DNA of 64,000 bases, taken from NCBI GenBank assembly GCA_963513935.1, contig OY740765.1, positions 69,598,253-69,662,252 of the forward strand, read 5' to 3'. Source of the stretch: Aphrophora alni. Taxonomy: Eukaryota; Arthropoda; Insecta; Hemiptera; Aphrophoridae. How positions within the stretch are numbered: the stretch's first letter is position 1; each line of letters starts with the position of its first letter. Positions 39,530 through 50,181 of this stretch are shown here, in pieces. The notes under the pieces are model-generated. The model was given only the letters and a program-made list of their open reading frames with translations. It was not told where the DNA came from and made no database searches. Position numbers and translations under genes: made by a program.

Positions 39530-41408
39530 TGTAGCATTCATAAAATAAATCTACATTTTGTTATCGGCAGTCCACTCGCCGTGCCTCTTATCTTCCGTCT
39601 CTATCTAAGTACAGAGTACAACGGCTGGTTAGCGAGCCGATCTAAAACCTTTATCTAGTCTACCTGTAGTCACACAATGTCTGACATCCATATTCAGCTA
39701 CGTTAGAGAAAAATTTCTTTCTTGGACTTCAAAATTTCAACCCTAGTTTTTTGGCAATGTTAATCTACAAGTTTTGTGCGTTTTAGTTCTATAATGTTTA
39801 GTAAATTTTCGTTTTCACGGCACAAGCTTACGTGATCTGCGACAGGATTTTTCCAGGTACAGATTTTATCATATATTAAATTTTTGTTAATGCTTTAAAA
39901 CAATTTATTAATTATCATGTATTTTTAAAATATGTATTTCATGTTTTATTTAATATTCAATGTTCTTTTGAAACTCAATGATTATAAAAATTTACTTTTC
40001 TTAAAACATACTTTACAAAATCTTGTAAAGGCACATTTTGAGTTTGGAACAATTATGTGAAATAAGTGCAAACTAATGTTGAACTTTGAATGATCGAAAT
40101 ATCTCATTGTACATGTCAAATATAAAACAATTGAAGAAATCTGTTCTAAATCAGAAAATTTCGTTTTGCAGACTTTTGCAAATCTTTGCAAGTCTTATAC
40201 AAGCTTTGTTTCAAACAAAATTAAATATATATAAATAGATTTATAATCATCTAAGAAGCTTTTAAGTACAATCTTAACGAATTTCTGTTATACAATCAAT
40301 TTTCTTTGATTTTGACAAATAACCAGATATTTTCTTTAATAATGAACATTAATGCTAAAACATGTCCGATTTTGTACAGACACTAAAAAACATGTTTTTT
40401 TGCTATAGCTAATATGCTGGTAGAAGAAACACAGCGAAAGATCTAGACATGTTTCGTCCTGTTAACCAAAACACGTTTTATCCAACTTAGCTTCAGTTTC
40501 ATGTGCACAAAAGTGATGTAAAAAAAAAAAAAAAAAAAAAAACTAACTTTATTGAACTTTAATTAAACTCATATTGTATATGTGCCTAAAATTTATTTCA
40601 GCGAATATGTTTTCTTAAAACTTTCTTTTAGATGTAGACTTGTGTAATTAATTATAAAATATATAAAAATTATTGGGTGGAGCCTGCATGCAAACTTTCG
40701 GTCCTAACAACCTCCAAGAGGTTATTTTCTAAATTAAAATATTGACGTCAATTAATAAAACTTAATATTCAAAATTTTCTTTTTTAAATAAACTTCTCTT
40801 TTTTATAATAAATTCTTTATCTAAAATATATATATATTTATTGGCCAATATAGCATTTAAGTAATTTATAAAATAAGTAATATTATGTAACTGTTTTAGA
40901 AAGCTATCATTTCATAAAGTTAAAAGGGGGGGGGGAATAAAAAATCAGTATCTTTTCATCTTTTTTTTTTTATTTTATAATTTTTACATTTAAGGGCATA
41001 TAATCTTTTTTTTTTGGATTAATTATAATCCAGCTAATTGTTAAGCTGTGCTCATTGTCTTTTGTTAAATTTTGTAACTATAAAATATATAAACTAAAAA
41101 AAAGGGGGGGATAAATTTTCAGACTCTATTGATTAATTTTTTTTTAATTATAATATTTCACTTTAAGGGCGTATAATCTTTTTTTAAATATAATATTGTT
41201 AATCATAAGGTGTTTATGATAATTTTGTCTCAGGATGTCTTTCTCAGTTGTAAATGATAAAATCTGAAACGTCGAAATTTCTTTTTTTTGTTCAATAAAC
41301 TTGAGCCTTGTTAATTACTAAATTTGTCTTTGTCTTTTTTTTATTTCTATTTTCAAACATTGTTACCATTTGGTTCCGCCTTTCTTAAATTTAAGTCCCC
41401 TGGTAACA
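39530..41408 (+). repeat. 3' long terminal repeat
   Basis: Near-identical to the 5' LTR over its whole length in the stretches I compared; differences noted are in A, T and G run lengths. Ends ..CCTGGTAACA followed by the AGTC duplication. Confidence 0.92.
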
Positions 41409-41412
41409 AGTC

Positions 41413-41610
41413 TTGAAACAAATTGTTAAATATATTGTAACAAAACCCCTAAAATTATTAAGAAACACTCCACAAACCAAGTTAAGTGTTCAAAGTGAGA
41501 GTTAGTCTTGAAACAAATTGTTAAATATATTGTAACAAAACCCCTAAAATTATTAAGAAACACTCCACAAACCAAGTTAAGGGTTGGAAAGTGAGTGTTA
41601 GTTTTCCAAT
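41413..41610 (+). repeat. 95-bp minisatellite, third block (two units)
   Basis: Continues in register from 35503: removing the LTR element and one AGTC restores GAGAGTTAGTCTTGAAAC, the normal unit junction. Confidence 0.9.
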
Positions 41611-42234
41611 AATATACTGTCCTAAATTCAACTATAATACTATTCAGTTCCATTCTAAGTACAATTTTTTTATCGTAGTGAATCACTGTTGTGTTAATGA
41701 TTATAACTATATATATTAGTGATGCATGTTAATGAATAATTCACTACAAGAAGTTATTTTTTATCAAAACAAATAACATGGGCACACGAACTCCAAATCC
41801 ACGAAATGTGTTACGAGCTTGAAAAGAAACATATTCAACTCTCTTTAAGCATTCATTTTACATACATAATTGTCCATCTACGTGGTATGGTATGAAGCTC
41901 AGTAATTAGAGGCTCTAGTGCAGCCATATATTATAACAGTCCACTTCTGGTAACTTTAGAGACAGTATGCTCCGACTCCTACCATACTAGCGCAATCTGA
42001 ATCTGAACTCACAAATACAACAAGAGTTCAACCCACTTATTGACACCTCACATTGTCACAAATTATGTTACAGGGCTTCCTCTTGTATATAATTTCGATG
42101 CTTTAACTCATGACAGACTAAATTATGACGTCACAAATCCAGTGTTTATCCATCTTATTCATTTTGTTGAAAACTGAGTTTCTGTTATGAGTACAACCAA
42201 TAATTTAACATTTAGTCTCGATTCGTTTTCTTAT
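41611..42234. other. Spacer, nothing recognised
   Basis: No gene or repeat boundary could be supported. Confidence 0.4.
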
Positions 42235-42455
42235 TTTTCCTTTGCAATTTTAAAGGCATAAACCTTTCGGTCATCATCGCCTTATAAAAAAGAAGAAAAG
42301 AGCATACAATAAAGCTCCTAGCCCTCGAATACTCTAATATCGTGAGGGTCGGAAGAAAACAAGAGTCCTGATGGGAAAGACGAAAGAGAAGGTCTAACCC
42401 AAGACTACATTATGAAAGATGTAGATCTAGGTATGGTCCTCGGGTTTACTGGATA
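42235..42455 (+). repeat. S1 dispersed repeat
   Basis: Reads TTTAAAGGCATAAACC, TTTCGGTCATCATCGCC, CCTCGAATACTCTAATATCG, GAGGGTCGGAAGAAAACAAG, GATCTAGGTATGG. It lacks the GTTGGTTAAGAGAG segment. Confidence 0.8.
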
Positions 42456-42479
42456 ATCTTATTTAAGAAAACCACCTGT

Positions 42480-44290
42480 GATTGACGATGGAACGGAGAA
42501 ATTTTCAGGACTGGTAAAAATATAGAAAAAGGTATAGATAAGGTATTGAGTTCAGGTTTGTTACACTAATTTTTTTACGTTACGTTTACAAATATACCAA
42601 AATAAAGACTTTATTTAGTATATTTTCAAAATGTCGGACGTTTAAAATATTTACCGTTGAATATCTCGTAAAGCATACGAGAGAATATATATTTTCCTCG
42701 ACAAAAAAACAAACAGATTTTTTACATTTTTTCCTGTAAATCGAAGACCAAGTTACCAACAAAAAACTAAAAATTTAATTTCTTGGAAATTGTCTAAAAT
42801 ACCCATTACAAAATATTTTTGAATTCGGATAATTTTATCTTCAAATCTTTTATTTTAGACTTTATGATTAAATTAATTATTGTATTATGGAATTTTTAGT
42901 CCGTGATTTATACTTATATTATACACTTATATAAAATTAGGCTATAACAATATTCAAATACAAATACTTAAAATTTAATTGTTGATCAGCAGTTCGTACT
43001 GCCAATCTAAGAAGTAAATATTGTTCCAGGTAGTTAATTTTTCCCTAGCATTAAAGCGATTTTTGGTTTGGTTTGACAATTTAAAAATTTTGAATCTTTA
43101 TTCTAATACACTAATGAATAATGTTAAATAAAATTGACAATTTAAACTTTGTGTTACATTTGAGTGTTACATTTCATGTTACATGTCATGTATTACATGA
43201 GTTTATCTACAAATTTCTATGAGAAAAATTCTGGAAGACTGCTGATGGATCTATTTTCTCCCTTAATTACTGAAATGAAAGAACCAATCACCTCGTAAAA
43301 GAAAATTCATTTTCGCGATTATTTAAAAAATATAATAATTAACATTGATAGTTTGGATAAATTATTAAATATTAGGTAAAAAAGCCTCCCAAGATTGGAA
43401 AAAACTATATTAAGTATTTTTATAGGTTGTAGTAGTATAAATAGAAAATTAAATTTACTCCTCCCTCAATATCACAATCCTAACTTTCAAATATGATTGT
43501 TTTCTTTCAGTGATAATAAACAAAATGGTTGTTGTCACAAACCATTTTTAAAAATCAGTAAAAGTGTCTTTTTGAATGTGGGTTATTCTATTAATCCCCA
43601 GACCCTAAAATTTTCAATGAGACCATCCCCATCCATCTCTGGAGGTTAAGTGGGGTCGGGGGAGTTCTTTAGCGCACAAAGATAGTTGACCTATTTTAAA
43701 CTTGATTTTATGATTTTACATCCAAATTTAGTTATCATAGCGACCAAATAGTAATGGATAATTTTAACTGCTGATTAGGTCCATTACTTTTATAATTCAG
43801 CACAAAAATATGTTAAGGCTAGCATAGACTAATGAGAAACAATTTGGAAAGTGTTTTAAACTTTATTTTGTGATTTAACACACCAATTCAGTTACCACAG
43901 CAACCAATATAACAATACATACTTAAAACAGCTGATTAGGTCCAATATCAAAATAGTGACAGTCGTGTAATTTGTGACTGGTGACAGAATAGGGCTGTTT
44001 AAATTTTTTGTTGTTTAATGAAATAAAATTGGCATTTCATACTTATTTTTGCAAACATGGCAAAACTTTTTCCATTTAAAACAAACCGCATGTAAATCGG
44101 TTTTGTAGGTCTGCAGAAAAAGGCATTAATAGGGTTATCGCCAAAAACCATTAAAAAACACAGAAAAACTCCTTGTGACCCTGATTTAGGTTATACGGTC
44201 ACGTTATATATATACTATTATCCTCAGACTCTAAGCTTTCCAATGAGATAATCCCCATCTGTGTAGGTTGAGTGGGCCGAGGCTCTGCTG
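42480..44290. repeat. Cluster of decayed interspersed repeats
   Basis: 42520-42640 shares AGATAAGGTATTGAGTTCA and ATAAAGACTTTATTTA words with the inverted element at 46697-46987. At 43685-43800 and 43850-43955 a block (TTTTAAACTT.ATTTT.TGATTT ... GCTGATTAGGTCCA) is duplicated. A block with CCAATGAGA..ATCCCCATC occurs at about 43600-43660 and 44215-44285. No coding sequence is seen. Confidence 0.4.
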
Positions 44291-44529
44291 AATTATATAT
44301 ATAAGATACTATCGTGCTTGGTTATTTTCCGTATGCTATTCCCGAATATTTTCCGATTGGGAACTTTCAGATAAATAGTAAACTATATCTTCTTTAAAAG
44401 CATTTGGTTATTGGTCACATACATGTAATACTTAGGTGTGGATACAATTTACAATTGCACACACGCATCTGCTGCAGTTGTAACAACTTACGCAAGGTCA
44501 TGTATAATACCGGAAATCGGCCTTCAGTA

Positions 44530-45370
44530 ACTTCTAGATGAAATGTTCAAGATAGCCTCCACGGACCGAAACACTATTGTAAGTGATGATACATCAGCAC
44601 TCAACTTTTTTTTAAATTCCTTGTATAGTTTTGATTAGTTTTGCAGCCTTCTTCAACTCTGATGTAAATATTCAACTATGCGTGCTAGAGTTGAGTAGAC
44701 AATGCTATTCAGATGTACTCACTGAAAAAAAAAAAAAAAACATCGTTTGGTATCAGGTGATCTAGCAGGCCAACCCCTGGAACTAATCCACTTGTCAGAA
44801 TACCTGTCATTCAAAAAATTGATGTACAACCAGACTGGTCTCATCATGCATAATTTGAGCTTTAGTGGGTAGTGTAAACTCTTCTAAGTAGTTCGGCAAG
44901 ACGTATTCCTTAAGTTCAATCTCCCTGGTAGATAAACTGAACCAATCAGCAAATCGCTGATAATACTAGCACAAACGTTGATCTATAAAGATTGAACCTA
45001 GCTTGCATTACATCATGAGGGTTATTATGGTTGTTATGAAAGTGTATAATACTATTTCTCTTCATTCGAGAAAAATTGAGGCAGTCGCAAGTTTACTCAA
45101 CATATCAAGACAAAATAGTTGGACACGTATACGTGCTAGGGATAAAGTTGCCTTCGGGAAGACTCCATGCAACTTTTCCTCGGAATTCTCTTCAATTCTA
45201 GCTACTACACGTTCCTCCTAAGTTCTCACTCATTCCTGAGTCTTTTCTGGATCACTAGCTGGCGGAATAAATCCACCAGTCAATCATCAATCCTTAAACA
45301 AATCTTTTCACTTGATAGAGTGAAATCGTTCTACAGGTAAGCGGCATGTATCTGCCAATTTCAATGTGCC
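44530..45370 (-). pseudogene. Tc1/mariner-like DDE transposase relic
   Basis: On the minus strand, scattered over frames: 'TGGFIPPASDPEKTQE' near the N-terminal side, 'ARIEENSEEKLHGV', then 'WLYINFLNDRYSDKWISSRG' running into 'WPARSPDTK', the signature before the last catalytic acid of insect DDE transposases. At the far end 'VRGGYLEHFI' and a stop match the family's usual C-terminus (GGHFEHLL). A (A)17 run near 44725 interrupts it. Related relics lie at 18523-18990 and 49985-53030. Confidence 0.55.
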
Positions 45371-46224
45371 AGACTGTACATAATATGCACATCCGCCATC
45401 TTATTAATTTTCTTCAATTATAAATTATAAAATAAAATTGAAAATGATAAATTAAACCAAAAGTAAAAGCAAGGGTTAGATATAAAAAATATAGTTACAC
45501 AAATTGTCAACTAAACTGTAAACAAACAATCTCAAAGAAATATGTTTTTTTTTCATTGTGTTAATAGAGACGTGGTTACTGAGTCTGCCTATTGCGCTTG
45601 ATTCACTTTTTTTTTTGTAATATTGTGAACATGGTCTAAGGGGTTTTGAATTACATTAATTATGTTAAACGAAATGTGAAATTGTCCGTATGTAACAGAT
45701 AGTTTAATTAGGTGTACATGAAATATTATTATGATGATCTACATATCTGGAAGAACTCACATAAGCGTTCGTCTGTCGCTCTAAACATTGTCTTAATATC
45801 TGCTGACGCGTTTCGGATGAACTCCAATTTCAAAAGAATACGTAGCCAGATAATCTAAGTGTGGCAGAACAACGTGAAATATTGTAAATCCAATTGAGAA
45901 AATTGTTACAACTGAAAAAATTAGATGCAGCAACTGAATGCTTAATTCTAAATTATATTTTCGTGTAGAATTTTCCAAAATTGTAGAAACTGCGTGGAAG
46001 CTTTGTGTTGTTATAAACAAAAATTAGTTCCCCTCCCTTTTCTTTTTTTTTACCCATAAAAACAAATTATGCATTTTCTAAATGTTTTTTTATCAGGATA
46101 TTTTTCATCAAATATTTATAATACGGATTTGTAAAAAAAATAAATCTTTTGTGAAAAATTTAACCACTGTAGTTCAAATCTGTATAGGAAATGTTGACTT
46201 ATTGCCTACAGAAATTGTATTTTT
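45371..46224. other. Spacer with a Penelope-tail-like motif near 45800
   Basis: No gene is supported. On the minus strand GGAGTTCATCCGAAACGCGTC at about 45805-45825 has the stem-loop/GAAAC arrangement discussed in the findings. Confidence 0.3.
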
Positions 46225-46438
46225 AAGCAATCTTTTCTTGGTGTTTAAAGGCGAAAATCCTCTCGGTCATCATCGTCTTATAAAAATTAAAAAAAGAAGA
46301 AAAGAAGATAAAATAAAGACCAGATGGGAAAGATGAAAGAGAGGGATCTAACCCAAGACTACATGAAAAAAGGTGTAAATGCGACTAGGGTCCTTCGGGA
46401 TTGCCAAGCCCGTACTCACCAAAGTGACCCCTGAGGGA
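46225..46438 (+). repeat. S1 dispersed repeat, middle deleted, distal end complete
   Basis: Reads GTGTTTAAAGGCGAAAATCC, CTCGGTCATCATCGTC, skips the CTCTAATATCG part, then GACCAGATGGGAAAGATG, GAGAGGGATCTAACCCAAGA, GGTGTAAATGCGACTAGG, CGGGATTGCCAAGCCCGTAC and CCCCTGAGGGATG. Confidence 0.82.
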
Positions 46439-46522
46439 TGTTTAAGGAAAAACACAAACAGATGCCAAACGAAGCAGTGAACATTTTTTGTTCCAACTCT
46501 TGAGTACACAATTTTGTTATAT

Positions 46523-46525
<3 letters not shown>

Positions 46526-46601
<76 letters not shown>
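46526..46601. repeat. (TC)38 microsatellite
   Basis: Pure CT dinucleotide run, followed shortly by a short (TA)n at about 46638-46653. Confidence 0.95.
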
Positions 46602-46603
<2 letters not shown>

Positions 46604-46696
46604 GATTGTCCGAAAAAAAGAGAACTGGCTATTCGTATATATATATATATATCAAAACGAACAAAAAATGTCAATTAAAATATAGTGGAATTCAGG

Positions 46697-46987
46697 TTCA
46701 TTATCCATCTATCTGCCATTTTGTTCTATTACAAAAAACATTATATCTCCAGAAATAGATAAGATATTGAGTTCAAATTTAGTATAAGCTTTATTTTACA
46801 AAGACTTTATTTTTATTATTTTCCAATATCTCCAAAACAGTTAACTTTAAAGAAAAATTAAAAAGGCGCCACTTTGAACATTATACAAATAAAGTCTTTT
46901 CCTTCGGTACACTTGTAAAACGTAACATAAAAAATGCCTATACCACATCATGTAAAAGAACAAAATGGTGGATAGACGGATAATGAA
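46697..46987. mobile_element. 291-bp inverted-repeat element
   Basis: 37-bp ends (TTCATTATCCATCTATCTGC and on to TTCTATTACA) match the reverse complement of the right end at about 32 of 37 positions. Further in, CAAAGACTTTATTT and AAATAAAGTCTTTT are also inverted. The repeat words recur singly at 42520-42640, so this may be two diverged copies head to head. No target duplication is evident. Confidence 0.6.
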
Positions 46988-47504
46988 GCGAAATTGGACT
47001 ATATGTTATTTGGTATTTTTTGTTAGTTTTGATGTATATAATCCGAAAATGAATATCCAGTTCACCTTTTTTCAGGCACTCTGTATGTGTATATGTTTTG
47101 GAGGGGGGGGGGGTTATGCTTACTTGTGTCTAGCCATTTCAGGAAGTGTAATAGTAAATGCAATTGTTGCTATTATCGAGTCACAAATAGTTATGTAATT
47201 TGTAATATTTATACTAGCTTTTACTAAACTATTTCTATCAGTTACCTTACACTACTCCTGCTTTCTGCATTGTAATAGTTTCCTTGGAAGGTGATTCACC
47301 GTGTATTTTCTTAGCTCATCTGGTAGGCTATAATATGTGGTAGAACAAATTCTTCTCTTTGGGTTTTTCTATTACTTAGATTGGAGATGACGGTACGTCA
47401 ATATCTCAGCAATTAGTATTGACATTAATGAGTAATGAAAAGTAATTGAACAAGCGATGGAATATTTTGTACATAATTAGGCCTATTATTTTCCATTGTC
47501 CGAG

Positions 47505-47830
47505 AATAAGGGATTTTCACGGTTTTATTACAATATGAAAAAAATTATTTTAGTCTTAATTGTCCTATTCTCGAGTCCAAGTGGTTTTTATTAAGTGAAA
47601 TATTATTTGTTTGCAAGAGAATTCGTAAGTGTAGACAACTATAATGAAGGGGAAATCTAAATAAATAAATTATAATACAAAACAGAACAGTAACGGGTTG
47701 GAAAATGTGTGAGTATTTGTTTACATCCCGTTTTTACTGGCAGAAATTAGGGTTAAATTTTTCCCCTCGACAAATAATTACCTTTTGTTGACATTTAATG
47801 ATTATAACTGTGTGTAATGAAAACGAGTTG
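47505..47830 (+). repeat. Dispersed repeat R2, copy 2
   Basis: Same orientation and block order as 23580-23870, with an extra segment around 47690-47750. Family unknown. Confidence 0.55.
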
Positions 47831-48195
47831 AACAAATAATAAAACATTCTGATCGACAACAGCAGCATTGGCAGTAATTAGAATAATTCTAGAACTGTAA
47901 CGTTATGATTGGACGCACAAATGCCTAAAATAGCCTAACATCAGATATTTGAAACGGATTTCTTATAATATCTAGAAGCTAATTTTTCTGTTATGTATTT
48001 ATCTTGAGATTTTTAAAGAAGCATTTTAAAGTTTCAGGCACTAATTCATCGATATCATTTAAAAATTCATTGCCATTATATATCATAACATTCACTATTA
48101 TAAACAGTATTTTCCATGTCGTCCCTGACAATTTCTGCCGACTTTCTCACAATTCTTAACTTTTCAGCGCTTTTATCTGAACGTAGCTGTTTCTT
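47831..48195. other. Spacer, nothing recognised
   Basis: No supported feature. Confidence 0.35.
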
Positions 48196-48885
48196 TTTTT
48201 ATTTGTTTTTTAAAGTCGAAAACCCTCTGGGTATTTGTCGTCTTATAACAAAAAGAAGGAAAAAAGAGAAAATAAAAACTTCTAGCCCTCGAATATTGTA
48301 ACAGCATTATTATTATATGTAAAAGATTTACTATTATTAACAAATTCTACGGTCAATTTACTTTTACCCAAACAGTCCCTATGTAAAGCTTTTAATATTC
48401 ATTACAGCTTAAAACTTGCCTTCTAAATTGTCTAAATAAAAAGTCGCAGTCACAATGTAAACAATTCTTAATAAAGTTCGTATTAAATGTTCTAATACCT
48501 AGGTCGAGTATTATTATATAATAATGGTATCATTTTTCATAACTTTTTTATTAGATTTCAAATATACTTTTAAACATGTTAAATTATTATTCTGTTAAGA
48601 AAGTGTACCTTTGTTTAAACACAGCCAGTAGGTGTCTCATCGCCTAGGCAGCTGACAGCTCAGGGGGATGCGGCGAGGAATTTTAGGGGTGGCCTCAGGT
48701 AGTCCCGGGTACACCCGCCAACCTGAACTTGACAAAGTATAGGATCGGAAGTTAGTCAAGAGGGACCTGATAGGAAAGATAAAAGAGAGTGATCTAACTC
48801 AAGACCACATGGAAAAAAGTGTAGATCCAACTAGGTACCTCGGGATTGCTAGGCCCGTAATCAATATAGTGTACTCCTGACGACA
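48196..48885 (+). repeat. S1 dispersed repeat split by about 430 bp of other sequence
   Basis: The proximal half is at 48196-48303 (TTTTTTAAAGTCGAAAACCC ... TAGCCCTCGAATATTGTAAC) and the distal half at 48734-48885 (GGATCGGAAGTTAGTCAAGA ... GTAGATCCAACTAGGTACC ... CTCCTGACGAC). Each half picks up where the other stops, so an insertion into one copy is likely. The intervening piece includes a GC-richer part at 48620-48725; I cannot name it. Confidence 0.65.
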
Positions 48886-49984
48886 CGTTGTCTTTCTATG
48901 TATCAATTATCATTTAAAATAGCAAGCTCGATGCTTCTTAAGCAAATTTTTTAAACACTATTATTTTTCATGATCATAATTTGATTAACATAGTGATCAA
49001 AAAGTTTAGCCTCTACTTTTTAATATCCGGTTTAAGGTGTATCCCGCACAAAAGTTCATCTAAAGAATATTACAATTGGTAATCTAGAGCAACTGAATAT
49101 GTTAACCAATTAACTGTTTATTATGTCAACTTACTGCCAGCAATTCTTTTGACGTTTTCTTAAAGTTAAAATCTTAATTTTACAACACGTGTTTCGAAGA
49201 TTATTCGTCCATTGTCAGGTGATTAAAAACACACAATTATAAACATTCAACACGTAAAAACAAACAATACAACAACATTCATAGCACTGGCGCACAAATA
49301 ATAATATTTTCTATGCATATGTACGTGCCAGTGTTACATAATGCACTGCGTTTTGAGATATATCCTTTCATTTTTGTTAACTTTTACACAAACTCCTCAT
49401 CTTTTTTTTTTACAGTAATGTTTATTATTCTTTATAGCTTTCAACTATTTATTATTTTGATCAATTATCAATTTTTGATTATTTACAAAAAACGGTAGCA
49501 TGATAAACAAAGTGATTACCTACTTTTGAATGTACACAGCAGACTATGAAAATTCATAACCGTTCAAATTTGGCATACGTATTTATTATGTAACTTTTCA
49601 TAAGTGTACTAAAAACAAACAAAATACTTCATTATGTATAATTTTAAAATGGCGACTGTTAAATATTTTTAACGGATAACTCGAAAACCGTTAACTTTAC
49701 AAAAAATTACAATAGTTGTGTAGAACAACCCAGATGAACCTAAAACTAAAATTTGTTTTGAATTGTAATAATTAAATAATTAAACGTACTACAGATCGGT
49801 ATTTTATTGTACAGAATTTAAGAGAATGTAATCCTGAGAAAATTTATGTAAATAAGACAAATAAAATTTAAAAACGAAAATTCCACTGAAGTAGAAACAG
49901 AACGAAACATAGACATTTTTAGCAATTCAAACCGAAAACGTAAATTATTGAAAAGTACCCATATTTGAGTTTAATATTTATACC
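48886..49984. other. Spacer with a Penelope-tail-like motif at 49181-49224
   Basis: No gene. Minus strand CCTGACAATGGACGAATAAT then CTTCGAAACACGTGTTGT is a stem-loop/GAAAC word. Decayed repeat phrases (AAAATGGCGACTG; ATAACTCGAAAACCG) lie at 49640-49700. Confidence 0.35.
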
Positions 49985-50181
49985 TTAAAGATAATGTTCA
50001 AAATGTTCTCCTCGATAGTTTAATCAAAATCTAGAGCTACGTATGTCATCAAAGAAACTTTTTTACACTAGTTTCATGGTCGTTCTTAAGATATTCGAAT
50101 GCATTTGAAATTCTTCTTTAGAATTAACTTTACCTTGGTAAAAAAGTTCCTTTAAATGTCTCGAAAGGTGATAGTTTAGGG

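Larger units (their letters stand above)
35504..41408 (+). mobile_element. Non-autonomous LTR retrotransposon (LARD-type), 5.9 kb
   Basis: Two direct repeats of 1.88 kb (35504-37383 and 39530-41408) both start TGTAGCATTC and end CCTGGTAACA. AGTC flanks the element on both sides (35500-35503 and 41409-41412), a 4-bp target duplication. A primer-binding site and a polypurine tract lie at the expected places. The 2.15-kb interior has no gag, protease, RT or integrase. The LTRs differ mainly in homopolymer lengths, so the insertion is recent and must have used enzymes from another element. A 4-bp duplication fits a Ty3/gypsy-type integrase, but the family is not proven. Confidence 0.92.

Noticed and set aside
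39256..39537. Gln/Gly/Lys-rich repeat protein on the minus strand
   Set aside because: It is the reverse reading of four 36-bp DNA repeats in the LTR element and antisense to the element.
35956..40191. Identical 69-codon minus-strand frames
   Set aside because: They lie in the two LTRs and are identical only because the LTRs are; no retroviral accessory protein features.
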